Positions 9,293 to 18,231 of a DNA stretch of 64,000 nucleotides are shown piece by piece. Source of the DNA: Paraburkholderia translucens (GTDB taxonomy: Bacteria; Pseudomonadota; Gammaproteobacteria; Burkholderiales; Burkholderiaceae). The notes beneath the pieces were generated by a model. It saw only the letters and a program-made list of their open reading frames with translations, searched no databases and was not told where the DNA came from. Within the stretch, counting starts at the first letter, position 1, and the number at the start of each line of letters is the position of its first letter. Made by a program: the position numbers and the translations under genes. The stretch lies in NCBI RefSeq assembly GCF_020881035.1, contig NZ_JAJITC010000008.1, positions 62,001 to 126,000 on the forward strand, written 5' to 3'.

Positions 9293-11413
9293 GTGAACGT
9301 TTTCTTCGAGGAATCGGGTAGTTTCAAGGCCGGCAGCGTGCTGTCGCGTCAGGGCGACGCGTTTCAGGTCGAGTTGCCGGGCGGGCGGCGCGCGAAGGTG
9401 CGCGCGAAGGATGTGCTGATCGAGTTCGAGAAGCCCACTGCGGCCGAACTGATGCAGCAGGCCGACGCGCTCGCGCAGGACATCGATCTCGACTTCCTGT
9501 GGGAATGCGCGCCGGACGATGAATTTCCGTTTGCGACGCTGGGCGCCGAGTACTTCGGCCAGAGCTTCGGTGCGATCGAGCGCGCGGCGCTGGTGTTGCG
9601 TTTGCACGGCTCGCCGGTGTACTTCCGCCGCAAGGGCCGCGGCATGTATCAGCGCGCGCCGCAAGAGCAGCTGAAGATGGCGCTCGCGGGCCTCGAGCGC
9701 AAGCGGCAGCAGGCGCTCGTGCAGGCGCAGTACGAGGAAGAGCTGAAGGCAGGCCGTTTGCCGGAAGCGTTCGCGGGCAGCAAGGGGCTCGCGCTCCTGA
9801 CGAAGCCCGACAAGAACACGATCGAATACAAGGCGCTGGAGGCCGCCGCGGCCGCGCGCGGCATCTCGCAGGCGCGGCTGATGCTCGAATGCGGCGCGAT
9901 CGCCTCGCCGCGCGCGCTGCACGAGGCGAAGTTCCTGTCCGAGTTCTTCCCGCACGGCACCGGCTTTCCGTCGGTCGCCGGCGCGAACGTGCCCGACGAT
10001 CTGCCGCAGGCCGAGGTCGAAGCGTTCTCGATCGACGACATCACCACGACCGAAATCGACGACGCGTTCTCGGTCGAGCATCTGGCCGACGGCCGCGTGC
10101 GCATCGGCGTGCACATCGCCGCGCCGGCGCTCGGTATTCAGCGTGGCGATGAAGTCGATGCGATCGCGCGCGCGCGTTTGTCGACGGTCTACATGCCCGG
10201 CGACAAGATCACGATGCTGCCCGACAGCGTGGTCGACACCTTCACGCTCGCCGAGGGCGGGTATCGCCCGGCGCTGTCGCTGTACGTGATCGTCAATCGC
10301 GAGACGCAGGAAATCGTCGCGAGCGAAACGCGCGCCGAGCGCGTGTTCGTGAAGAGCAACCTGCGCCACAACACGCTCGACGAAATCGTCACCGAAGAAG
10401 CGCTCGCCGCAGGCAGCGGCGAGTATCCGCACAAGGACGATATCGCCGTGCTGTGGCCGTTCGCGCAGGCGCTGTTCGAAAAGCGCCAGACCGCGCGCGC
10501 CGGCTACGGTCTGCGCCGCGAGGTGCAGCGCAATACCGATTTCAATTTCTATGTCGACGGCGAGCACATCACGATTACGCCGCGCAGGCGCGGCTCGCCG
10601 CTCGACACGATCGTCGCCGAGCTGGCGATTCTCGCGAACTCGTCGTGGGGCGCGTTTCTGCACGATCACGGCGTGCCGGGCATCTACCGCACGCAGCGCG
10701 CGTTCGGCGCGCCGAGCGGCCCGAAGCGCACGCGCATGCAGACCAGCGCCGCGCCTCACGAAGGGCTCGGCGTCGCGCAGTACGCGTGGAGCACGTCGCC
10801 GCTGCGCCGCTACGTCGACCTCGTGAACCAGTGGCAGCTGATCGCGTGCGTGCAGCACGGCGTGACCGCGAAGCTCGCCGCGCCGTTCAAGCCGAAGGAC
10901 GCCGATCTGTTCGCGGTCGTGCAGGGCTTCGACGACACCTACACCGCGTACGCCGACTACCAGCGCCGCATGGAGTACTTCTGGTGTCTGCGCTGGCTTA
11001 CGCAGGAAAATCGCAAGCAGGTGGTCGCCTCCGTCGTGAAGGGTGATCTCGTGCGTCTGGAAGAAATTCCGCTGCTGCTGCACGTGCCAGGACTCGGCGT
11101 ACATGCGCGCGGCACGCGCTTGCAGCTCGAAGTGATGTCGGTCGATGAACTGACGATCGAAGCGTCGGTGCGTCTGTTGCACGTGCTCGATGCGCCGAGC
11201 GTGACGAGCGGCGCCGAAGCGGAAGAAAGCGAGGACGAGGGCGACGAAGCGCTGCTCGACGCATCGGACGACAGCGCTGAAAGCGAAGCGGAAGCCCAGG
11301 CCGAAGCCGATGTCGACAACTCCAGCGACGACGAATCCGCCGCATCCGGCGAGGGCAACGCCGCCGCGGACGCCACCAACACCGACCAGCAGATCACGGA
11401 GCCGGGACGATGA
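9293..11413 (+). CDS. RNase II/RNase R-family exoribonuclease with acidic tail
   Basis: Degrades RNA processively from the 3' end. The 706-residue protein has a short N-terminal beta domain, then the RNB catalytic domain. This includes the aspartate-rich site SIDDITTTEIDDAFSVEHL, HIAAPALGIQRGDEVD, the segment MPGDKITMLPDSVVDTF, and the conserved YAWSTSPLRRYVDLVNQ. It is shorter than RNase R and resembles the beta-proteobacterial RNB proteins placed next to aroE. The start is GTG at 9293 after GAGAG. Roughly the last 70 residues form an extra Glu/Asp/Ser/Ala-rich tail. It overlaps aroE by four bases (ATGA). Confidence 0.94.
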   Translation: MNVFFEESGSFKAGSVLSRQGDAFQVELPGGRRAKVRAKDVLIEFEKPTAAELMQQADALAQDIDLDFLWECAPDDEFPFATLGAEYFGQSFGAIERAALVLRLHGSPVYFRRKGRGMYQRAPQEQLKMALAGLERKRQQALVQAQYEEELKAGRLPEAFAGSKGLALLTKPDKNTIEYKALEAAAAARGISQARLMLECGAIASPRALHEAKFLSEFFPHGTGFPSVAGANVPDDLPQAEVEAFSIDDITTTEIDDAFSVEHLADGRVRIGVHIAAPALGIQRGDEVDAIARARLSTVYMPGDKITMLPDSVVDTFTLAEGGYRPALSLYVIVNRETQEIVASETRAERVFVKSNLRHNTLDEIVTEEALAAGSGEYPHKDDIAVLWPFAQALFEKRQTARAGYGLRREVQRNTDFNFYVDGEHITITPRRRGSPLDTIVAELAILANSSWGAFLHDHGVPGIYRTQRAFGAPSGPKRTRMQTSAAPHEGLGVAQYAWSTSPLRRYVDLVNQWQLIACVQHGVTAKLAAPFKPKDADLFAVVQGFDDTYTAYADYQRRMEYFWCLRWLTQENRKQVVASVVKGDLVRLEEIPLLLHVPGLGVHARGTRLQLEVMSVDELTIEASVRLLHVLDAPSVTSGAEAEESEDEGDEALLDASDDSAESEAEAQAEADVDNSSDDESAASGEGNAAADATNTDQQITEPGR

Positions 11414-12273
11414 GCGGTAACCAGACGCGTGACCGTTACGCGGTCATCGGCAACCCGGTCGGCCATAGCAAGTCGCCGTTCATCCACGGCCGTTTCGCGG
11501 CGCAAACGGGCGAGCCGGTCGACTACGGCCATCTGCTCGCCCCGGTCGACGCGTTCGTGCCGCACGTGCGCGCGTTCATCGAAGCGGGCGGGCGCGGCCT
11601 GAACGTGACGGTGCCGTTCAAGCTCGACGCGCATGCGTTCGCGGACACGCTGTCGCCGCGCGCGGCGGCGGCGGGTGCGGTGAACACGCTGCGGGTCGAC
11701 GCCGGCGGCGTCTACGGTGACAACACGGATGGCTTCGGCCTCGTGCGCGATATCGAGGTGAATCTTGGCGTGCCGCTGAAAGGCGCGCGCATCCTGCTGC
11801 TCGGCGCGGGCGGTGCCGCACGCGGGGTCGTGCTGCCGATGCTCGATCGCGCGCCGCATACGCTCACCATCGTCAATCGCACGGCGCAAAAGGCTCAGGC
11901 GCTCGTCGAGCAGTTCGCGCAGGCCGCGCGCGACGCGCACTGCCGGCTCGCCGGCGGCAGCGCCCGCGCGATCGAAGCGGGCCAGTACGACGTGATCGTG
12001 AACGCGACCGCGGGCAGCCTCGACGCCTCGTTGCCGGAGTGCGACGACCGCGCGTTCGGCAACGGCACGCTCGCCTACGACATGATGTACGGCGCGCATC
12101 CGACGGTCTTCATGCAGCACGCGGCGAAGCTCGGCGCGCGCGGTGCAGACGGCCTCGGCATGCTGGTCGAGCAGGCCGCCGAATCGTTCTACGTTTGGCG
12201 CGGTGTGCGCCCGGACGGCGCGCCAGTGCTCGCAGAACTGCGCGCGCTGCTGACGGCGCCGTCGCCGGCGTAA
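11410..12273 (+). CDS. aroE: Shikimate 5-dehydrogenase (NADP)
   Basis: Reduces 3-dehydroshikimate to shikimate with NADPH. The 287-residue protein carries the shikimate-binding motif [12 protein letters not shown], the catalytic lysine in [13 protein letters not shown], the [13 protein letters not shown] segment with the catalytic aspartate, and the NADP Rossmann loop [15 protein letters not shown]. The ATG overlaps the preceding stop codon as ATGA, so translation is likely coupled to the RNB gene. mtgA follows after 23 bp; together they form the mpl-esterase-RNB-aroE-mtgA transcription unit. Confidence 0.97.
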   Translation: MSGNQTRDRYAVIGNPVGHSKSPFIHGRFAAQTGEPVDYGHLLAPVDAFVPHVRAFIEAGGRGLNVTVPFKLDAHAFADTLSPRAAAAGAVNTLRVDAGGVYGDNTDGFGLVRDIEVNLGVPLKGARILLLGAGGAARGVVLPMLDRAPHTLTIVNRTAQKAQALVEQFAQAARDAHCRLAGGSARAIEAGQYDVIVNATAGSLDASLPECDDRAFGNGTLAYDMMYGAHPTVFMQHAAKLGARGADGLGMLVEQAAESFYVWRGVRPDGAPVLAELRALLTAPSPA

Positions 12274-12296
12274 CGCGAGCGCGGACTGCCCGCACC

Positions 12297-13031
12297 ATGA
12301 CAGCCACGCGGCGTGCCAGCGGTTCGCGCGGCCGGCCCGGCCCGCTGCGCTGGCTCGCTTATCTGATCGCGGTCATGGTGATCGCATGGCTCGCGACGCA
12401 GGCGTTCTACTTCACGCAGATCGCGATCTGGAACGTCGTCAATCCGCGCTCGACCGCGTTCATGCGCTCGGACGCGTGGCGTCTGTCGCAGGATCGGCCC
12501 GAGCTGTCGATCCAGCGCACATGGGTGCCGTACGAGCAGATTTCGCGCAACCTGAAGCGCGCGATCATCGCGTCCGAAGATGCTAACTTCGTCAACAATA
12601 AAGGCTACGAAACCGACGCGATCCTGCAGGCGTGGGAGCGCAACAAGGCGCAGGGCCGGATCGTGCGCGGCGGTTCGACGATCTCGCAACAACTCGCGCG
12701 CAACCTGTTTCTGTCGCGCGAGAAAAGCTATATCCGCAAGGGCCAGGAGCTGATCATCACCTGGATGCTCGAAACGCTGATGGACAAGCAGCGCATCTTC
12801 GAGATCTATCTGAACTCAGTCGAATGGGGCAACGGCGTGTACGGCGCCGAAGCGGCCGCACAGTACTACTTCAAGACGTCGGCGAGCAAGCTCACGGCCG
12901 CGCAGTCCGCGCGGCTCGCGGTAATGTTGCCGCGCCCCCGATATTTCGATGAACACAGGAATTCGGCGTATCTCGCGCAACGTGCGCGCGTCATCGCACG
13001 GCGCATGGGCGCGGCTGAATTGCCGGATTGA
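12297..13031 (+). CDS. mtgA: Monofunctional biosynthetic peptidoglycan transglycosylase
   Basis: Polymerises lipid II glycan strands at the inner membrane. The 244-residue protein is close to the 242 residues of E. coli MtgA. It has an N-terminal basic segment, one membrane helix ([20 protein letters not shown]), and the GT51 motifs: [16 protein letters not shown] with the catalytic glutamate, [16 protein letters not shown], and [22 protein letters not shown] 12297 is the first start after aroE and gives the expected short cytoplasmic tail. A rho-independent terminator follows. Confidence 0.96.
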   Translation: MTATRRASGSRGRPGPLRWLAYLIAVMVIAWLATQAFYFTQIAIWNVVNPRSTAFMRSDAWRLSQDRPELSIQRTWVPYEQISRNLKRAIIASEDANFVNNKGYETDAILQAWERNKAQGRIVRGGSTISQQLARNLFLSREKSYIRKGQELIITWMLETLMDKQRIFEIYLNSVEWGNGVYGAEAAAQYYFKTSASKLTAAQSARLAVMLPRPRYFDEHRNSAYLAQRARVIARRMGAAELPD

Positions 13032-13068
13032 AGCAGCCCTGTAGCTCCCCGGTTTTCCCCGCTTCCAG

Positions 13069-13091
13069 GCCCGCCTCGCGCGGGCTTTTTT
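13069..13091 (+). terminator. Rho-independent terminator after mtgA
   Basis: A 6-bp stem, gcccgc / gcgggc, with a 5-nt loop is followed at once by TTTTTT. It closes the mpl-mtgA unit. Confidence 0.85.
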
Positions 13092-13299
13092 GCGTCCTGA
13101 TGCAGAGGCCCGACTGCCCGCTCAACACTCGGCAAACCACTAAAATCTCACTATATGGACGCAACATTCACATATTGGTGATTCCAAAAAGTCGCCCTAC
13201 AATCCAAGCCAACATGCATCGCCAGCGCGCGCCCAGTGCAGCGACACAGCGAATAGCAAATAGCGAATAGCGACAGAAAAACCGGAGACGAGTCCCACC
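13092..13299 (+). promoter_or_regulatory. Regulatory region upstream of the IclR regulator
   Basis: About 210 bp of markedly more AT-rich DNA than its surroundings. It holds TAAAAT (13141-13146) as a possible -10 and an imperfect inverted repeat ATTCAC-N6-GTGATT (13166-13183) that could be an operator. It also holds a short tandem repeat of the heptamer AATAGCR, three copies at 13252-13272. No single promoter is convincing because no good -35 pairs with the -10. Confidence 0.35.
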
Positions 13300-13380
13300 A
13301 TGTCTGGCAGCCAATCACAGCAGCCGCGCGAGCGCGGCGCCGCACGCGTTCCCGCCCTGTCCTCCGGCCCCGCGCGCTAA
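13300..13380 (+). CDS. Candidate 26-aa leader ORF upstream of the IclR gene
   Basis: ATG at 13300 is preceded by a clear CGGAGACGAG ribosome site. It opens a 26-codon frame ending in TAA 29 bp before the regulator start and in a different frame from it. The peptide (MSGSQSQQPRERGAARVPAL...) matches nothing I know. It could be a regulatory upstream ORF; coding is not established. Confidence 0.3.
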   Translation: MSGSQSQQPRERGAARVPALSSGPAR

Positions 13381-13409
13381 GCGCAGAAACCATCCGACAG
13401 CGAGTCGCC

Positions 13410-14414
13410 ATGAACAAAGCGATGCCCAACGACGCCGCCAGCGCGGCCGAGGCCGTGCAGCGGTCGAGCGGCGTGCCGAAGTCCGCGCCGCACGAGCCCT
13501 CACCCGTCACCACCCATGTCGCCGCCAGTGCGTCCGCGACCGCGAGGACGTCGCGACCGGTGGCGCGCGCGGCTACCGTCGACGGACTCGGGCTACCGGG
13601 CACGCTGCTGGAAATCACGCCGCAGCAGGCCGGCACGCAGACGCTGTTGCGCGGCCTCGCGATTCTCGAGGCGGCCGCGGCCGGCGTGCGCGATCTGCGC
13701 AGCTTCGGCGCGGCGCTCGGCACGACCCGCAGCACGACGCACCGGCTCGTCAGCAGCCTCGTGCAGGCGCGCTATCTGCGTCAGGTGCAGGGCGGCTATC
13801 TGCTCGGGCCGAAGCTGATCGAGCTCGGTACGATCGCGCTCGAACAGATGCCCCTCACGGCAGTGGCGCGCCCGCACCTGGAGTCGCTTGCCGAGCAGAC
13901 GCTCGACACGATCCACCTCGGCGTGCGCGACGGCGACGACGTGCTTTACATCGACAAGATCCCCGGCACGCGCGGCCTCGAAATGCGCTCGCGTGTCGGC
14001 CATCGGATGCCGCTCGCCTCGACCGGCATCGGCAAGGCACTGATGCTCGACCTCGCGCCGGACGCATGGCGCTCGCTGTTCGACGCATCGCGCCGAGCGC
14101 TCGCGGGCGTCAGCTTCAAGCCGGACAACCGTCCCGACGCGCCGACTTTCCTGCAGCGCATGAACAGCTACGCGGCCGGCGGCTACACGTTCGATCTCGA
14201 AGAGAACGAGGCGGCGATCCGCTGCGTCGCGGCGCCGGTGCGCGACGCGTCGGGCGCGATCGTCGCGGCGCTGTCGGTGGCGAGCACGATTCCGTATATG
14301 CCGCTCGAACGGATGGACGAACTGATTCCGGTCGTTCAGCGCGAGGCGCGCGCGATTTCGGAAGAACTCGGTTGGCGCGCTCCGCAACCGGCCACGCGCA
14401 GGATCAAGCGATGA
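13410..14414 (+). CDS. IclR-family transcriptional regulator of the dgo/ara island
   Basis: DNA-binding regulator, probably sensing a sugar acid or aldose intermediate. The 334-residue protein has a winged helix-turn-helix at about residues 79-130 (LLRGLAILEAA, TTRSTTHRLVSSLVQARYL). A C-terminal IclR effector domain follows with HLGVRDGDDVLYIDKIPG, ASTGIGKALMLDL and AAPVRDASGAIVAALSV. The first 75 or so residues are an extra low-complexity Ala/Ser/Thr/Pro stretch not usual in the family. ATG 13410 has only a weak ribosome site; a shorter start inside the tail is possible. Its TGA overlaps the dgoK ATG, so regulator and pathway genes are co-transcribed and probably autoregulated. Confidence 0.9.
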   Translation: MNKAMPNDAASAAEAVQRSSGVPKSAPHEPSPVTTHVAASASATARTSRPVARAATVDGLGLPGTLLEITPQQAGTQTLLRGLAILEAAAAGVRDLRSFGAALGTTRSTTHRLVSSLVQARYLRQVQGGYLLGPKLIELGTIALEQMPLTAVARPHLESLAEQTLDTIHLGVRDGDDVLYIDKIPGTRGLEMRSRVGHRMPLASTGIGKALMLDLAPDAWRSLFDASRRALAGVSFKPDNRPDAPTFLQRMNSYAAGGYTFDLEENEAAIRCVAAPVRDASGAIVAALSVASTIPYMPLERMDELIPVVQREARAISEELGWRAPQPATRRIKR

Positions 14415-15493
14415 ACCAAGCGGGCACCGCCACGCCGGCAAACCACCAACCGGCCGCCGATGGAGCCGTCCTCGCCGATGCCGATCTCGCGCAAGCCGCG
14501 CTGATCGCGCTCGACTGGGGCACGACGTCGCTGCGCGCCTATCTGTTCGACGCGCACGGTCGCGTACTGGCGACGCGCGCATCGACGACCGGCATCATGA
14601 ATCTGCCGCGCAGCGCGGCTGAGGGCGGCTTCGACGCCGCCTTCGACGACGCCTGCGGCGCATGGCTCGACCGCGCGCGCGGCGTGCCGGTGATCGCGGC
14701 GGGGATGGTCGGCAGCGCGCAAGGCTGGCGCGAGGCGCCGTATGTCGAGACGCCCGCAAGCGCCGACGCGCTGGTGGCCGGCCTCGTGCGCGTGCAGACC
14801 GCGTGCGGCGCGACGCTGCATATCGTGCCGGGCGTCCTGCAACGCGGCGAACTGCCGAACGTGATGCGCGGCGAGGAGACGCAGATTTTCGGCGCGCTCA
14901 GCGCGGACGCGAACGGCGCGCCAGACACGAACGCCATCGACAGCAACGACCGCTCGCTGATCGGCCTGCCCGGCACCCATGCGAAATGGGCCGTCGTGCA
15001 GGCAGGGCGCATCGAGCGTTTTCACACGTTCATGACCGGCGAGGTGTTCGCCGCGCTGCGAGAACACACGATTCTCGGCCGCACGATGGTCACGCCCGAT
15101 CGCCCCGATACCGAAGCATTTCTGCGCGGCGTGAACATCGCGCGCGAGAAAGGCCAGGCGGGCATGCTCGCGACCGTGTTCAGCACGCGCACGCTCGGCC
15201 TGACCGGCGAGTTGCCGAGCGAGGCGCAGCCCGACTATCTGTCGGGCCTGCTGATCGGACACGAACTGGCCGGCCTCGAAGCGCTGCTCGCGCAGCAAGG
15301 CAGTTCGCTCGCCCGCCAGAGTCTGCGGCTGATCGGCAACGACGCGCTGTGCGAGCGCTACCGTCTCGCGCTCGCGCAATTCGGCTGCCTGCGCGCGGAA
15401 CCGGTCAGGCACGCGACCGAGCGCGGCCTGTGGCGCGTCGCCGTCGCAGCGGGGCTGGTCCAGCCGTTCACTCACGCGGCGCGCGCGGGCTAA
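14411..15493 (+). CDS. dgoK: 2-dehydro-3-deoxygalactonokinase
   Basis: Phosphorylates 2-keto-3-deoxy-galactonate with ATP in the De Ley-Doudoroff galactose pathway. The 360-residue protein shows the DgoK signatures ALDWGTTSLRAYLFD (phosphate loop), PVIAAGMVGSAQGW, VPGVL, MRGEETQIFGAL, LPGTHAKWAVVQAG and FMTGEVFAALREHTIL. It is longer than the 292 residues of the E. coli enzyme, partly through an N-terminal extension of about 35 residues. The ATGA overlap with the regulator makes this start secure. dgoA follows after 45 bp. Confidence 0.94.
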   Translation: MNQAGTATPANHQPAADGAVLADADLAQAALIALDWGTTSLRAYLFDAHGRVLATRASTTGIMNLPRSAAEGGFDAAFDDACGAWLDRARGVPVIAAGMVGSAQGWREAPYVETPASADALVAGLVRVQTACGATLHIVPGVLQRGELPNVMRGEETQIFGALSADANGAPDTNAIDSNDRSLIGLPGTHAKWAVVQAGRIERFHTFMTGEVFAALREHTILGRTMVTPDRPDTEAFLRGVNIAREKGQAGMLATVFSTRTLGLTGELPSEAQPDYLSGLLIGHELAGLEALLAQQGSSLARQSLRLIGNDALCERYRLALAQFGCLRAEPVRHATERGLWRVAVAAGLVQPFTHAARAG

Positions 15494-15538
15494 CCGGCGC
15501 TGCGCTCGCCCATGACGCTCACGAACCAAGGAACCGAC

Positions 15539-16219
15539 ATGCAACCTCACATCAATCTGCCCGCGCCGTACATGCCGCACGCGGGTCTGATCACTGCGTT
15601 CGAAGCCTGTCCGCTGATCGCGATCCTGCGCGGGGTCACGCCCGCCGACGCGGCCGATCACGGGCAAGCCCTGTACGAAGCCGGTTTTCGCATCGTCGAA
15701 GTGCCGCTGAATTCGCCGCAGCCGTTCGACAGCATCTCGGCGATCCGCGAGGTGCTGCCGCCCGATGCGATCGTCGGCGCGGGCACGGTGCTGCATCCGC
15801 AGTTCGTCGACGACGTGAAGGCCGCGGGCGGCGAGCTCGTCGTCATGCCGCATAGCGATCCGGAGGTCGTCATCGCCGCGAAGGCACGCGGCCTCGCATG
15901 CGCGCCGGGCGTTGCGACGCCGACCGAAGCGTTCATCGCGCTCAAGAACGGCGCGGACGTGCTGAAAATGTTCCCTGCCGAGCAGCTCGGCTGCCAGATC
16001 GTCAAGGCATGGCGCGCGGTGATCGCCGCGCAGGTGCCGCTCGTGCCGGTGGGCGGCATCACGCCGGACAACATGGGGCCGTTCCTCAGCGCCGGCGCGA
16101 ACGGCTTCGGCCTCGGCTCGGCGCTGTACAAGCCGGGACAGAGCGCGGCGGTGACCGCTTCGCATGCGAAGGCGTTCATCAACGGTTTGCGGATCGCCCG
16201 CGCGGGCGCGAGGAAATGA
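15539..16219 (+). CDS. dgoA: 2-dehydro-3-deoxy-6-phosphogalactonate aldolase
   Basis: Cleaves KDPGal into pyruvate and glyceraldehyde 3-phosphate, the step after DgoK. The 226-residue class I aldolase has the Schiff-base lysine K143 in DVLKMFPAEQLG, the catalytic glutamate E54 in RIVEVPLNSPQPF, and the phosphate site GGITPDNMGPFLSAG. Length and the LNSPQPF motif favour DgoA over Eda; a separate Eda is encoded at 54242. ATG 15539 has AAGGAA six bases upstream and is preferred to the in-frame ATG at 15512. It overlaps the next gene by four bases. Confidence 0.95.
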   Translation: MQPHINLPAPYMPHAGLITAFEACPLIAILRGVTPADAADHGQALYEAGFRIVEVPLNSPQPFDSISAIREVLPPDAIVGAGTVLHPQFVDDVKAAGGELVVMPHSDPEVVIAAKARGLACAPGVATPTEAFIALKNGADVLKMFPAEQLGCQIVKAWRAVIAAQVPLVPVGGITPDNMGPFLSAGANGFGLGSALYKPGQSAAVTASHAKAFINGLRIARAGARK

Positions 16220-16992
16220 ACCGGCTCGCCGGCAAAGCCGCTCTCGTCACCGGCGCGGGGCGCGGCATCGGTGCGGCGATCGCGCTCGCGTTCGCGCGCG
16301 AGGGCGCGGCGGTCGTGCTGGCGGAACTCGATCTCGACATGGCGCAACGCACGGCCGCGCAGATCGAGGCACAGACCGGGGCGCGCGTGCTCGCGGTGCA
16401 GACCGACGTGACGCAGTCCGCGTCGGTCCAGCAGGCGGTGAGCGAGGGCGAACGCGCGTTCGGCGGGCTCGACATCTTCGTGAACAACGCGGGCATCAAC
16501 GTGTTCTGCGATCCGCTGACGATGACCGACGACGACTGGCGGCGCTGTTTCGCGGTCGATCTCGACGGCGTGTGGAACGGCTGTCGCGCGGCGCTGCCGG
16601 GCATGGTCGAGCGGGGCGCGGGCAGCATCGTGAATATTGCGTCGACGCACGCGTTCAAGATCATTCCGGGCTGCTTTCCGTACCCGGTCGCAAAGCACGG
16701 CGTGATTGGCCTCACGCGCGCGCTCGGCATCGAGTACGCACCGCACAACGTGCGCGTGAATGCGATCGCGCCGGGCTACATCGAGACGCAGTTGACGCAC
16801 GACTGGTGGAACGCGCAGCCCGATCCGGCCGCCGCGAAGCAGGCGACACTCGATCTGCAGCCGATGAAGCGCATCGGTCGCCCGGAGGAGGTGGCGATGA
16901 CCGCGGTGTTCCTCGCATCGGACGAGGCGCCGTTCATCAACGCGAGCTGCATCACCGTCGATGGCGGTCGCTCGGTGCTGTATCACGACTGA
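16216..16992 (+). CDS. Short-chain dehydrogenase/reductase, likely sugar or sugar-acid oxidising (I)
   Basis: NAD(P)-dependent oxidoreductase of the classical SDR family, 258 residues. Visible motifs are TGAGRGIG (12-19, cofactor loop), FVNNAGIN, a catalytic serine in NIASTHAF, YPVAK (catalytic Tyr and Lys), and the C-terminal NASCITVDGGRS. The ATGA overlap with dgoA and its place before an aldose importer suggest an aldose 1-dehydrogenase or a keto-deoxy sugar-acid dehydrogenase, but the substrate cannot be read from sequence. The other SDR in this island (20901) has a different sequence and may act on another substrate. Confidence 0.9.
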   Translation: MNRLAGKAALVTGAGRGIGAAIALAFAREGAAVVLAELDLDMAQRTAAQIEAQTGARVLAVQTDVTQSASVQQAVSEGERAFGGLDIFVNNAGINVFCDPLTMTDDDWRRCFAVDLDGVWNGCRAALPGMVERGAGSIVNIASTHAFKIIPGCFPYPVAKHGVIGLTRALGIEYAPHNVRVNAIAPGYIETQLTHDWWNAQPDPAAAKQATLDLQPMKRIGRPEEVAMTAVFLASDEAPFINASCITVDGGRSVLYHD

Positions 16993-17137
16993 ATTCGCCT
17001 CGCCAGGAGACGCTTGCGGACGCCCAGGCACACACACGCACAGAACACCGGACGACGCGCTGGCCGCGTGTGTCAGACCGGTACTAGAAGACGCGGCCGA
17101 TACCTTCTCGTTATCAATTAGTCAGGAGACACGCATC

Positions 17138-18136
17138 ATGAAACGCAGAATTTTCCTCACGCTGGCAGCGGCGGCGACGGGTGTGCTCTTCAACGCGCCG
17201 GCCGTGCAGGCTGCCGATACCGTGAAGATCGGCTTCCTCGTGAAGCAGCCTGAGGAGCCCTGGTTCCAGGATGAATGGAAATTCGCCGAGATCGCCGCCA
17301 AGGACAAGGGCTTCACGCTCGTGAAGATCGGTGCGCCGTCGGGCGAGAAGGTAATGAGCGCCATCGATAACCTCGCCGCGCAGAAGGCGCAGGGCTTCGT
17401 GATCTGCACGCCCGACGTCAAGCTCGGGCCGGGCATCGTCGCGAAGGCGAAGGCCGATGGCCTGAAGATGATGACGGTCGACGACCGCCTGGTCGACGGC
17501 GCCGGCAAGCCGATCGAGTCGGTGCCGCATATGGGCATCTCGGCGTACAACATCGGCAAGCAGGTCGGCGACGGTATCGCGGCTGAAATCAAGAAGCGCG
17601 GCTGGGACATGAAGGAAGTCGGCGCGATCGACGTGACCTACGAGCAACTGCCCACCGCCCATGACCGCACCACCGGCGCGACCGACGCGCTGGTCGCCGC
17701 GGGCTTTCCGAAAGCGAACGTGATCGCCGCGCCGCAGGCGAAGACCGACACGGAAAACGCGTTCAACGCGGCCAACATCGCGCTGACGAAGAACCCGCAG
17801 TTCAAGCACTGGGTCGCTTACGCGCTGAACGATGAAGGCGTGCTCGGCGCGGTGCGCGCGGCGGAAGGCCGCGGCATCAAGGCCGACAACATGATCGGCG
17901 TCGGCATCGGCGGCGCGGACTCGGCGTTGAACGAGTTCAAGAAGCCCCAGCCGACGGGCTTCTTCGGCACCGTGATCATCAGCCCGAAGCGCCACGGCGA
18001 GGAAACCTCGGAACTGATGTACGCGTGGATCACGCAAGGCAAGGAGCCGCCGCTGCTGACGCTGACGAGCGGCATGCTCGCGACGCGCGAGAACGTCGGG
18101 GAAGTGCGCGAGAAGATGGGCCTCGCGTCGAAGTGA
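17138..18136 (+). CDS. araF: Periplasmic arabinose/aldose-binding protein AraF
   Basis: Periplasmic receptor of a high-affinity ABC importer for L-arabinose and, in known relatives, D-galactose and related aldoses. The 332-residue precursor is close to E. coli AraF (329). A cleavable signal peptide (MKRRIFLTLAAAATGVLFNAPAVQA) precedes the mature start ADTVKIGFLVKQPEEPWFQD, which matches AraF-type proteins well. AGGAG lies upstream of the ATG. It follows the first SDR after 145 bp and precedes araG after a 95-bp spacer holding a long hairpin. Confidence 0.93.
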   Translation: MKRRIFLTLAAAATGVLFNAPAVQAADTVKIGFLVKQPEEPWFQDEWKFAEIAAKDKGFTLVKIGAPSGEKVMSAIDNLAAQKAQGFVICTPDVKLGPGIVAKAKADGLKMMTVDDRLVDGAGKPIESVPHMGISAYNIGKQVGDGIAAEIKKRGWDMKEVGAIDVTYEQLPTAHDRTTGATDALVAAGFPKANVIAAPQAKTDTENAFNAANIALTKNPQFKHWVAYALNDEGVLGAVRAAEGRGIKADNMIGVGIGGADSALNEFKKPQPTGFFGTVIISPKRHGEETSELMYAWITQGKEPPLLTLTSGMLATRENVGEVREKMGLASK

Positions 18137-18171
18137 GCGCGAGTCTTGCGGTGAGCTGAAGTACACCGCCG

Positions 18172-18209
18172 GCGCGCCGCTCGCCTCGGTATCGGGGCGA
18201 GCGGCGCGC
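18172..18209 (+). other. Long GC-rich stem-loop between araF and araG
   Basis: A perfect 14-bp inverted repeat, gcgcgccgctcgcc (18172-18185) and ggcgagcggcgcgc (18196-18209), encloses a 10-nt loop in which two further pairs can form. No T-tract follows. It sits between the binding-protein stop and the strong AAGGAGG of araG. This position is known in other ABC operons to hold mRNA-stabilising or attenuating hairpins that raise binding-protein output over the membrane components. Confidence 0.75.
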
Positions 18210-18231
18210 GTACGGTCTACAAGGAGGCGAA

